Source: Cavia porcellus (Eukaryota > Chordata > Mammalia > Rodentia > Caviidae). From it: DNA of 64,000 nucleotides. Location of the stretch: positions 18,319,501 to 18,383,500 of the forward strand of contig NW_026947492.1 of the NCBI RefSeq assembly GCF_034190915.1, read 5' to 3'. The position numbers were made by a program, and so were the translations under genes. How positions within the stretch are numbered: position 1 is the stretch's first letter; every line of letters starts with the position of its first letter. A model generated the notes under the pieces. That model saw only the letters and a program-made list of their open reading frames with translations. It made no database searches and was not told the origin of the DNA. Of this stretch, positions 23,985 to 33,920 are shown one piece after another.

Positions 23985-24885
23985 TGGAAGAGAGTAGAAC
24001 CAAAAGTGACATAACAGAACAGTCAGTCAAATCAAAAGGGTGGACGTAATAGAATGTAAAAGCATAATACTAGGTGATCAACAATGGTTACCATAATGCC
24101 TCCCGCTATCTCTAATAGAATTGCCTATATCATTAGTTATAATAAAATTTGAACAAAACAATAAAGAACAAAACCAAAACATTGGAGACATTATAGGTCT
24201 TCAAAAGTAGATAATAGTCAACCAGAATGGGCGTCATAATGAATCCCACTATCTTCACAGCTGTTGCCTAAACTTTGGAACCTGATACTATCAAGCAAAA
24301 CAGAATAGAGGAACATCAGTCAAAACAAAATGGTGAGAGCAATACAGGGCTTTAAATCAAGATAATGGAAAGTCAAAGTGGGTCACTATAATATATCCTG
24401 CTATTTTTTAATTTATTGTTCCCTTAATTAAAAGGATAAAAAAAAGTAAATAATAAAATGGAGATTGAGATAAAAGAGGGCATAACAGCAAATCAGTGCA
24501 GATCAAAACATAACCATTTAAGCAAAATAGTGTTTCACCACAAGACTATCCCGACGTAAAAGTAGTTACCATATTGTCTCTTTCCTTGAAATCTTTGAGT
24601 ATAACTTCGTATATTGTAGCATCAAATATATCAAAACAATGTAAAACCATTTAAGAGAATGACAGCATTACAGGGTATTTAGAATCAACTAACAGAAAAT
24701 GAACAATGGTTTCTGTATAATCTCCTTGTCTATAAAAGGTTTTGCTTATACTATCATATATAATAAAATCCAATAAGATACCACCTGTTTAGACCAATGG
24801 AGACAGAAGAACAAAAGCTTGATGAGACTTCAAAACAAGATGATACTAAATCAGTATTACCTCTTAAGACGCCATTTTCTCCAAT
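23985..24885 (-). repeat. Diverged tandem units in the HAL1-type 3' region
   Basis: About five imperfect units of roughly 140-190 bp share a pattern on the plus strand: ATNNTCAAAACAAA...GGAGA, then ATTACAGGGCTTTAAATCAA, then AATGGTTACCATAATG and TCCCGCTATCT. They differ by many substitutions and small indels. Boundaries are approximate. Confidence 0.6.
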
Positions 24886-24987
24886 ATAGCTGTTCCTATC
24901 ATCCAATCTTCTCTGCCTCATTTCTGTTGACCTCTTTTTCTGTCATTAGTTGTCAGTTTGTCTTCTTCATTTTGTTTTCTGCTCCAT

Positions 24988-26004
24988 TCATTGTGGCCTC
25001 TCTGCTGCTACTTCTGGATTTTTTGTATTTTTCTTTTTTAGAATATCTTGCAGTATTCTCTGTAGAGTTGAATTGGTAGTTGCATATTCCCCTAGTTCCT
25101 CTTTATCCTGGAAGCACCTTGTTTTTCCATCAATTTCCAGGGATAGTTGTGCAGGATATATCAATCTTGGCTGGAGATTATTATCTTTCAAAGCTTGAAT
25201 TATTTCCCCCCACGCTATTCGTGATTTGATGGTTTGTGCCGAGAAGTCTGCTGTAATTCTGATGGGTGTTCCCTTGTAAGTGATCTCTTTCTTGTCTCTG
25301 ATGGCTTTTAGTATTCTGTTCTTGTATTGGATTTCTGGAATTTTAATTATTATATGCCTGGGTGTTGCTCTGTTTGGGTTGTAGGTGGCTGGGGTCCTAT
25401 ATGCTTCATATAACTGAGTATCTTTACCTTTTGCTAAATTAGGAAAATTCTCCTGGATTATTTCTGTGAGTAGCTTTTGTAGTTCATTTGTTTGTGTCCC
25501 TGCTTCTTCTTTTATGTTCTTAATTCTTAAGTTATAGACCCTCTTATCATCTTCTAGTCTTTGTATTATTGCTGTTTGTTTCTTTGTTATTTTTAAGAAG
25601 TTTTTCATTTCATGTTCCCATATTACAACTCTGCCCTCCAGTTCAGATAATCTGTCCTTAGTTTCTTTCAAGCTGTTATGCCAGTTTTTGATAGACTTTT
25701 TAGTTTCCTGATAGTCTCTTTGAACTTGCTTCAAGTATTCTATGCTTTCTCTATTTTCTCCATTAAACAATTCTCCCCTCTTTTTCTGTTCTTCCATTCC
25801 ACCATCTTTTTTTTCTTGGGTGGTGCTTAGCATTTCTCTAACTATTCTGCTTATGTCTAGCTTCAGGTCATTAATAACTTCATTCCTGAACTTGTCTATG
25901 AGGCTCTCGAGATAGCGCTTTATGTCTATTGGTGCTGTGTCTGCTGTTGTCTCTTTCTCAGGATTCGGGGCCAAGGACCCTTTCTTGTTGCTGCCTCTTC
26001 CCAT
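24988..26004 (-). CDS. L1-type ORF1 protein (ORF1p), intact
   Basis: A 338-residue L1 ORF1p: an RNA-binding, trimer-forming nucleic-acid chaperone that packages element RNA into cytoplasmic RNPs. Order of parts: a short basic N-terminus (1-20); a long heptad-rich coiled coil (about 86-153, including LKETKDRLSELEGRV); an RRM-like domain starting about 155 with YNLRIKNIKEE and running to about 215; then the C-terminal domain with ATPRHIIIKIPEI (213-225), GTPIRITADFSAQT (245-258) and LQPRLIYPAQLSLEIDGK (277-294). These are conserved L1 ORF1p blocks. There are no stops or frameshifts and the length is usual for the family. The upstream 721 bp is the element's own 5' UTR. No ORF2 (endonuclease/reverse transcriptase) follows, so mobility would depend on an L1 elsewhere. 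It is a transposon gene, not a host gene. Confidence 0.9.
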   Translation of the reverse strand: MGRGSNKKGSLAPNPEKETTADTAPIDIKRYLESLIDKFRNEVINDLKLDISRIVREMLSTTQEKKDGGMEEQKKRGELFNGENRESIEYLKQVQRDYQETKKSIKNWHNSLKETKDRLSELEGRVVIWEHEMKNFLKITKKQTAIIQRLEDDKRVYNLRIKNIKEEAGTQTNELQKLLTEIIQENFPNLAKGKDTQLYEAYRTPATYNPNRATPRHIIIKIPEIQYKNRILKAIRDKKEITYKGTPIRITADFSAQTIKSRIAWGEIIQALKDNNLQPRLIYPAQLSLEIDGKTRCFQDKEELGEYATTNSTLQRILQDILKKKNTKNPEVAAERPQ

Positions 26005-26725
26005 ATTCTTTGTGCCTTATATATGTAAGCATATATAGGAGGCCCAGCTTCCTTCCCTGTTGGCCACAGTATGTTTGAATTGCACAGGCTAGGTGTTCCT
26101 GCCCACTGCAGCGCACCAGGAAGTTGCAGACCCAGCAGCCTATGCCGGCCCGCCACTCCAGGTCAATCTACCTTCAGGTGCTGGGACCTGGGTTGTGCTA
26201 GCCTACTGGATCTCAGTCAGCAGCGTCACGTGGGCTAGGCACTTCTCACCAATCCTGCTTGAGAGGGGGGTACATGACTGAAGTCACTGCAGCGCCCTGT
26301 TCCCACAAGTCTGCCCGGTCACAGAATGTCCTCTGTTGGAGTCTCCTGGACCGTGGCAGAGTCCCAGTTTTCCCTCACTCACCAGAGGTGGGTACACAGC
26401 TCCCAGCCCGTCCCGCTCTCAAATCCATTCACTGATTCCCGTTCTCAGAGCTTCTGCGCTTCTCTCTCCCTGTGGAGCCGATGCAAATCGCGGCTTCCAA
26501 TGGCGCGGGCTCCAGCTTCCACGCTGAGGCTTTATCTGTTCCTGTTATAGCACCAGGATTGCATTCCCAGTTGGTTTCTCTCAGCCCAGTTCATTCTTGG
26601 GTCACCAGGGCATATCTCCTCCTGCTTATGATTCCTTACTCAGCACCATTCCTGAATTCTAAGCTGGGTCTTTCAGAGAGCCTCCAGAGCTGCTGCTATC
26701 TGTCCACCATGTTCTCCCGGAAGTC
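26005..26725 (-). promoter_or_regulatory. HAL1-type element 5' UTR / presumed internal promoter
   Basis: This is GC- and CpG-richer than its surroundings and lies between the element's 5' terminus and the ORF1 ATG. The first bases of the element strand include GGGAGAACATGGTGGACAG; its ATGG core about 15 bases in could be a YY1-type site as in L1 promoters, which is inference. No experimental boundary is implied. Confidence 0.55.
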
Positions 26726-26738
26726 CCACAATTCTTTT
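26726..26738. repeat. Target-site duplication of the HAL1-type element (5' side)
   Basis: CCACAATTCTTTT, identical to 23616-23628. The old L1 sequence resumes immediately outside it. Confidence 0.9.
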
Positions 26739-27140
26739 ACATAAAAAATATTGAAGACTATTTCCCACTTTAGTTGTACATATATCCCATAAGTTATGAA
26801 TTGTTACACCTTCGTATACATTTCTAGATATTTTATAATTTTTGCTTTATTTTAAAAAGAAGGAAAATAGAAACCGAACAGTTTCAAATCATGCTAATAG
26901 GAAAATAACTATAATTATTACATACTGCTTTGTTCATAGTAGTTACTCAGAGTAATTTTGTATTTTTTATCTATAAGTAGTTTACAAAAGAATTTTGATA
27001 TAAAAGTCATAGCATATTTTATTTTCTGATTCTTTAGTTTTAGTTTTATTGCATGATGACCAAAATTATGATATGTACTATTTTTAACATGTCAAAATTA
27101 TTGAAGCTTACACTGCAATAAAATATTTATTAAACTTATA

Positions 27141-28569
27141 TAGCTACTGCTTGATTTTTTGGTAAGATGTTTTTGTAATATCTTGCGCACAGAGCTAAAT
27201 ACACACACATGCATAATGACATATATGTATAAACATATTAGATTTTTATATACAGGAGGTACTTCTCCCTTCTATGCAGTTTCACCTTTCATAGCTATAA
27301 TTATCCACACTAAACCACAGCCCGGATATGTTAAGTGGAAAATTTTAGGCACAAACAATTCATAAGTTAGTTTGTGTGCAGTTATGAACAATATGATGAA
27401 ATCTCTTACTATCCTACCTGAAACTCAAGTTACTTCTTTGTCCAACGTATCTACACTACACATACCACCTTCCCTGATTCAGTTAGTGGCTCTCTAGAGG
27501 ATCAGAGGGTTACAGTAACATAAAGTTTGTGTGCAAATAACCCTTATTTTACTTGACAATGACTCTAACATACAAGAATAGTAATTCTGATAATTGCATC
27601 ATACAATTTTGTTACAACTGTGTTATTTTATTATTGCTACTATTAATCTTTTATAAGCCTAATTTACAAATTAAGCTCATAGGGATGCATAAATAGGAAG
27701 AAAACATAATATATATAGGAGTAAGTACAATAAAATTTCAAGCATTTATTTGGGGTCTCAGGAGATATCCCACTGGATAAGAAGGTGCTATTGTACAAAG
27801 AAAATACATTTATAATATATACGGCAAACAAGAAGCTGAGCGAGAAGAAAGAAGGCAGACAGAGAAATTTCCAGGCTATGTCCACAGTGAACTGCTTTCC
27901 CTAACCAAGCCCTATCTCCAACAGCACATCAGCTAGGAACCCACTGGTGGTTTGTTGTGAGTACAGCACCTCCATGATCTTGTGATCTTCCTTGCATGAG
28001 CCCCACCTTTTGGGAAACATTCAAATCCATACCATGATACTTGAACTTTTTCCATGTGGTAACACTTGAATTGAACCACTAAATGGATTAATGGATCTTG
28101 AAAGATAAGCACGCCTTCTTTTTTATGAAATTATGGGTTCCCTAATTTTATTTTTTTGTAAATTTCCCTATTAGCCCTCAGTAAGCCTCTCTGTCCACAG
28201 GGTTAGATGAGTCGTATCTTGTGTACTCTCAGAAACTTTGTGCTACATATGGTTTTCCTTTACTACCAAAGCAAGGGACATTGTTCCAAACCATAAGAAA
28301 CTGAGAACTTCAGTTACCAGTAGTCCTTTTGGTAAGCACAACTATCACAGCTTAGAACATTTGACAACATGAATCACTCATTCTCTCTCCTCTGTGGGGT
28401 ATAATTAGTGAGAGCAAACACAAAGAGCCAAAAGAGGATAAGACACCTTTCCATATTTATCGACAGCAAGGCTGATCAGGATAGACGTCAGGACTCTCCT
28501 TTTCCTTAGAACCTGGACCCTAATTTAACCCAATAGGTGACAGGAGGAAAAGTAGCACAGATCTGGCTT
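27141..28569. other. Spacer, no gene; possible LTR at 27740-28045
   Basis: No gene is seen. The segment 27740-28045 (TTATTTGGGGTCTCAGGAGATATCC to CCACCTTTTGGGAAACATTCAAATCCATACC) looks like an antisense MaLR-type LTR, by recalled pattern only. Confidence 0.35.
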
Positions 28570-28696
28570 ATCTTTGCAGAGAACTCATCTTATGTGGCTC
28601 TTGGCACTTAGAATACAGATCTCTTCCAGTTTCCCTGAGAGTGGGAGGTCGATTTACTTTCTCTCTAATCCTCTAATGATCATCTGTAATCCACAT

Positions 28697-28718
28697 ACAC
28701 ACACACACACACACACAC
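28697..28718. repeat. (AC)n microsatellite, mirror of 16577-16619
   Basis: Eleven AC units. It is the same ancestral tract as in the left arm but about half as long. Confidence 0.95.
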
Positions 28719-29503
28719 CCTAAGCCATGCTGAACTCTACATTCACTTTTAAAAAGTTTTCTAAATGTGAACAGTACCTCCAGAAGATCTCCAGGAGAAA
28801 CAGAGGTAATATTTCATGTAATTCTGCAAATTTGTGGAAGTTCTTGCTTCTTCCTTTCAGCCTAGATCCCCAGAACCTAAGAAACTGTTCTCATTAAACA
28901 ACAACTACTTCCAGTTTCTATCTCAAGGCCCAGAAATTTTGGAATAGCAGATTTGGGTGTTGATTTATCTTTACAACAGGTCATACAAGCTTCCTTCTCT
29001 GAGTGAACACATATGTCTGTGACAGGTAATACATGGTCCTCCAGCCCGACCAGACTCTCTAAGAGTTAAGAAGTCACATTACATATAGCAGCAAGGAATC
29101 TACATCGGATCTTTTAAGGTTGATCACATACCTGAAGAAAAAGTGGTCCTGGACCCCCATATCGCCACCTGAACCTTAGCTTGGGAAGAAACATTCTTCT
29201 TTGAATAAACCCATTATAGTACAGAAAAAATATTAATAGATATGGAGCCTCAAATTAATCTCTTGGATCTAATATGGGGTCCATAAGCAAAGGGCAATTA
29301 ATGAATAATGAGTTGTACCCAATCAAGTAATTTAAATGATACTTGTGTCATTGTCACAGAAAATACAGTCAACTTATTCTGATTTTTTAAAACTGAAAAG
29401 AGGAACTGGTTTGAGGAAAAAAGGTTACAACTGCTCCTCTTACAGATGAAACTTTCCTTCAGTATGATTCTTACTAGGAAGTAATGACCAATAGTCAGAC
29501 CCA

Positions 29504-30430
29504 TTAGAACAGAACCCTTTTCAGTGTTTTGCCTATCGCAAGTTTAACATCTTTATTCCTAAAACTGTAAATCAAAGGGTTAAGCATGGGAACCACATTG
29601 GTATAAAATACTGAGGTGAACTGTCCTTGTTCCGCTGATTCAGGAGAAGTTGTTAAGTAGGTGAATGCCCCTGATCCAAAAAACAGAGTCACAGCAGTGA
29701 GGTGGGAGCCACATGTGCCGAAGGCTTTAGATCTGCCCTCAGCAGAAGGAATCCGAAGTATGTTGGAAAGAATCAAAGCATAGGAGATGAAGATACTTAC
29801 AATGGATGCTGTGATAACCACTCCAACAACAATGAAAAAAACAAGCTCATTGACATAGGTGCTGGAGCAGGAGAGCTGCAGCAGGGGGAGGACCTCACAG
29901 AGGTAATGGTGGATGGCCCTGGAGTCACAGAAGGTGAGTCTCAGCATGCTCACAGTGTGGGCCATGGCCCCAGAAAAGCCTGTCACATAGGAACCAAGCA
30001 TCAGCATAGAACAGACCTGAGGGGACATGCTCACTGAGTAAAGCAGAGGGCTATAGATGGCCACATACCGGTCATAGGCCATTGATACCAAGACGCAGCA
30101 CTCTGATTGAACAAAGAAGCAGAAGAAGAACATTTGAGTCATGCATCCCACATAAGAGATGATATTCTCTGACAAAAACCCATTCAGCATCTTGGGGGTA
30201 AACACACAGGAATAGCAAAGGTCTATAATGGACAAGTTGAAGAGGAAAAAGTACATGGGAGTGTGGAGGCTGGCACTGAGCCCAATGATGGTGCTCAAGC
30301 CCAAGTTTCCCAGCATGGTGAGCACATAGATCCCCAGGAACAGGAAGAAGAGGGGGAGCCGCAGTGCTGGCTGGGCTGATAATCCCAAGAGGATAAACTC
30401 TGTCACTGAGGAGCTGTTTCTCGGTGTCAT
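29504..30430 (-). CDS. OR8B4: Olfactory receptor, OR8B4-like (copy B), intact
   Basis: A 308-residue odorant receptor, paralogue of the gene at 14867-15793. Seven TM segments, N5-S-S glycosylation site, [14 protein letters not shown]96/C178 and [16 protein letters not shown] are all present with no frame break. By recalled resemblance it is closer than copy A to OR8B4 at the C-terminus (KTLKRVLF) and in TM3 (FFFCFFVQSEC). Differences from copy A include A19, M39, I69, V94, F105, F106, S132, S134, Q138, V201, V204, V205, T207, I210, G238 and S242. The unusual one is Y126: the end of the class-defining MAYDRYVAIC motif reads MAYDRYVAIY, a change at a very conserved intracellular position. A splice acceptor (AG at 30450-30449) precedes the ATG. 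The gene is probably expressed in olfactory neurons if promoter elements were copied with the arm. Confidence 0.95.
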   Translation of the reverse strand: MTPRNSSSVTEFILLGLSAQPALRLPLFFLFLGIYVLTMLGNLGLSTIIGLSASLHTPMYFFLFNLSIIDLCYSCVFTPKMLNGFLSENIISYVGCMTQMFFFCFFVQSECCVLVSMAYDRYVAIYSPLLYSVSMSPQVCSMLMLGSYVTGFSGAMAHTVSMLRLTFCDSRAIHHYLCEVLPLLQLSCSSTYVNELVFFIVVGVVITASIVSIFISYALILSNILRIPSAEGRSKAFGTCGSHLTAVTLFFGSGAFTYLTTSPESAEQGQFTSVFYTNVVPMLNPLIYSFRNKDVKLAIGKTLKRVLF

Positions 30431-30448
30431 TCTCTTCTGGCAAGTTGT

Positions 30449-30450
30449 CT
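30449..30450 (-). other. Candidate 3' splice site before OR8B4-like gene B
   Basis: On the minus strand TTTCTTTCTTTCCCCTAG ends 18 bases before the ATG. It is conserved with copy A. Confidence 0.7.
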
Positions 30451-33400
30451 AGGGGAAAGAAAGAAAAACACAGAAGTAGAGACAGGAATAGACAGGAACA
30501 AAGAAAGCGGGTCTGGAGAGTAAGTCAGTGAGTGAATGCCCTCATCTGTTAGTTTGGGCAGCCTGGCTTTTGCCCACTCGAGAGCTGAGGGCTCAGCCTA
30601 CCTCAGTCGGCTGCAGAAGGACTCACAGAGAGTCACAAGTTCTTACATCTGCTATCGTGTCCTTCCACACTCCACCTTCCTCTCCCAGCCACATACGGGG
30701 TTCCCTCATTTGGAGGAAGCTAAAAGTTAAAGAGTGTCCCGCTGGCTCTGCGCACTCCACCTTCCTCCTCTGAGCCTCTTTGGTTCAGTTCACCTCAGAG
30801 TCAGTGAAGTCAGGGAAGGGATCCATACTTCCATGGACCCTGGAATGTGGGTTTAGAGGAAAAGCATCAGGAAAAATGGAATTCTAACCTTCAGTTTCTC
30901 TCTCCCTGGTTCTTGTCTTCTCAGAGTGGAAGAGCACAGAATAACAGGCTTATCTGTTGATCTTTCTGGTGGTCTTGGTGGTGAGAATCAAAACTGTGAT
31001 AGACCCAGCCTCCAAGGTGCTAGAGGAACAGACAAAGTTTTCTGCTTGTGGCTTTTCCCAAATGGTTTCACTCTCATTAGGAGGAAAAAAACTAGCAACC
31101 CTCTTGATTTGGAACCCTAGTCAATCTCTCCCAGAGAATTTAAACCAGCTTGACAATTTCAACGACCTGATTAGATCATTTCCCCTGGGAATTTTTGCCT
31201 CTCAAGAGAAGACATTACACTGTGGTTGTCTATAGCCTACAAAAATGTTTATGTTATGTTGCATCTTGGGAACGGGCATTGTACTCAAACTTGTCCTTCA
31301 CTCTACGGATTTCACATCATGTAATGCTGTGATTGAGGGCTCATTTTCCCCCTTTCATTCACTATTGGTTCCTAAAGTTGACATTAAAGAAGACTTATTT
31401 TCTACCATGTCCAAATTTTTATGGGAAACTTGAGAGGAGAAGAACAAGAGCAAGATTGGATGAAGGATGTAGGTACTCAGACAGTACCCACACCAAATGC
31501 TTTGAGGACCATGAGCTGCTCAGAACAGAGACACCACAGTTGCAAACACCACCCACTCTGGACACTGCTAAAAGGCCACAGACAGGTCTTGACTACGTGT
31601 AAGAAGATAACACCATCAGGCTGCTCATGCAGGGAAGCATGGGGTGGCTCTGCAGACACATGAGGTTTAGGAATATTTGGAAATGCACCAGAGGATTTCC
31701 TCCTGTCCTTCTTCAGATGGCAGCACTGTTCTTCCTATCACTACATCATATCGCAGGAAAATCTCAGGAACATGTGAGCATCTGCATTTGTAAGCTTCTT
31801 CTAAGGTGACCTGAGTCATCCCAGTTTGCCTGGGACAGTCCTGTATGACACCCATTACCCCTGTATAATTATTAACAGCATTCATTTTCACTCTCAAGAG
31901 TACCTGGATCACAATTATAAATTTTATGGCAGCCCTTCTAAAAAGGGCATCTGAAGTTGTTCAAGTCCTCTGGGCCCCGTGGTCTCCTAGACTCACTAAT
32001 ATCCACCTTCCTTCTGTTAGTGTCTTTGACTTATTTTACCGCAGAATCATATAATAACTGAACATACTCCTCCTGAACAGCTACTATGGTCTCTTTATTA
32101 GACCTCGCCTTCAAAAATAGAACTGACACTCCAAGCTGCTTCTATTTTAAACATAGCCACAAACCTTAAAGTAAAGAAATACAAACTCTAACTACTTGCT
32201 TAAAAGAGGCAAAAAAAGGAAAAATAAAGAGATATTAAATGGGTACCAGGAATAAAATTAGTATAGTGTCTGATTGTACATTGGTTCACTAACCTTGTTG
32301 GCACTATTTAACAAACTGCGAAATATTATATATATTTTGAACCAGTATTTTATTGCTGGGTGTATAGAGTCTCAGTAAAAATGAGTGCATAGATTGATAA
32401 GGAACAATAGCATATTAATAAGATAAAGTTCCCTTTAGCCATGAAAGTTTATTCCCCTGATGATATCAGCTATGATGGAGTGAAAAAAACCAAGCAGAAG
32501 AGTGCACATCTTATAATCTATGTATATAAAATTTAAAAGCGGGAAATTTCACCTGTGGTGTTAGAGGTCAGCAATTCCTCTCTGCTGGGCAGCCAAAGGC
32601 TAGGGATTGACAGGAACATGAAGGGTGCGTTGAGGTTCTAGTTCCGCTTCTGATAGGGCAATGTTCCCATTCCATTTCCCAGAGCTACCTAGGTAGGCAA
32701 AGGTTCATCAAGCTATGTGTCTTTATATTACAATTAAATAAAAACTCTATCTAAAGCCTAAGTGGAAAACAAAAAAAAATTCTACCAAACTAGTTTAAGA
32801 CTAAAATTACTAAACATCTTTGAGCTATAGTTCCCACATTTAGAAAGTGACCTGACGACAACTCAGTACTACAGAACATGCAAGAAAAACAACTGTTTTC
32901 ATGTCCTATCCCTTTTGTGTCTCTTAAACTAAAAACTTGTATTTTTCTTATATAAAGGAGGAAAGAGAATTAATGCACACTAAGCAACTACAGAATCCCT
33001 GGCATCATGCTGGCTGTTTTCCAATAGTACATTCTGTTTATGACAAGCATAGAATGTGTGTGCTTCAGGCAGATTGTAATTTACAATGATGGCCACACAG
33101 CACACACTCACTCACTAACACAGGGTGTGTATCGCACATGCACATGCTGTAGAAGGACTGACAAACTTCCAAGCAAGGGAAGGAGTCTTCCTTTCCTACT
33201 TCTGACTCTAGAGTGCGTCTTGGAGCTTCTCCAACCAATAGACTGTGCGAAGTGATGCTATGGACATCAAAGTTGGGGTCATAAAGGGTACAGCTTTCAT
33301 CTGGCACTCTCTCTTGTCTGATTTCCTCCCTCCTCTCCCTACTTTCTTATCCTCTCTTTCTCTCATCTCTTTCTTTCTCTACATATATTTCTCTTTTGTC

Positions 33401-33920
33401 ATCAGTAGCTTTCAGGATAATGAAGTTTGGAACGCTCTGGCCTTGTTTTACAGTGTAGAACAAGTCAGCAAGTGTACTATCATTGCCTTGGTGCTGCAGG
33501 ACAGCAGAAACCTTGGGCCTTTGTGACAGTGAGTACGTATCAGAGAAAAGTGGTGCCCAGAGATTCACCAGTGCAAGTCTGGATTACTTGGTGCCATGCT
33601 CCTTCCCTACAAGGTCTTTTTGTTCAGTTCTGTTCTTGAGAGATACTTTTGAGGTTTAATTTTATGAAGAAAATAGGCATTTTTAGTACATAATTTCTTA
33701 TCCATCTCATTTTCTTATTTTGAATGACAGTTTGGCAAATGTGTACCAAAGGCCCGCAACATTAGAGAAAGCAATATCTCCTTTTATGAGTGTCAAAATC
33801 AATTTATCCATCAAACAATACTTATTGAAGCCATGTTCTTCCAGTAATATTCTTCACTTTATATTCAGAAAGATTTCTCCAAATAAAATAATTCTGGCTC
33901 AAATATAAAATTTGCCCATT

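Larger units (their letters stand above)
23629..26725 (-). mobile_element. Full-length HAL1-type ('half-L1') retrotransposon
   Basis: This is an insertion of about 3,097 bp on the minus strand bounded by exact 13-bp target-site duplications. In element order it has a GC-rich 5' UTR (26725-26005), an intact L1 ORF1 (26004-24988), a 3' region of about 1.35 kb with no open frame of 60 codons or more on the element's strand (so no ORF2), and a short A-rich end (TTAAAAAAAAA, next to 23629). HAL1 elements are known as L1 derivatives that keep ORF1 and lack ORF2, moving with help from L1 ORF2p. An exact duplication and an unbroken ORF1 indicate a recent insertion. The alternative is an L1 with an internally deleted or replaced ORF2; the tandemly organised 3' region argues against a simple deletion. 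Confidence 0.8.
22375..27140 (-). mobile_element. Old L1 ORF2 remnant, antisense, interrupted by younger insertions
   Basis: The pieces at about 22570-22840, 23040-23628 and 26739-27140 read on the minus strand as degraded L1 ORF2. Examples are the complement of CAAAGAACAGGTTGTTGATTTTA at 23478-23500, and a block around 27050-27115 with TTGCATGATGACCAAAATTATGATATGTAC. They have many stops. A B1 SINE and a full-length HAL1-type element have inserted into them. The left boundary is uncertain. Confidence 0.6.
28570..33920 (-). repeat. Right arm of the inverted duplication carrying the second OR8B4-like gene
   Basis: This is the reverse-complement counterpart of 11230-16745. Homology runs through the microsatellite, the 3' flank, the coding exon, the conserved splice acceptor and about 3.4 kb of 5' flank. 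The region near 33.1-33.45 kb corresponds to 11.7-12.2 kb but lacks the ID SINE present there. Confidence 0.92.

Noticed and set aside
26093..26744. Several plus-strand open frames of 60-90 codons
   Set aside because: They lie antisense in the GC-rich 5' UTR of the HAL1-type element and have no recognised product.
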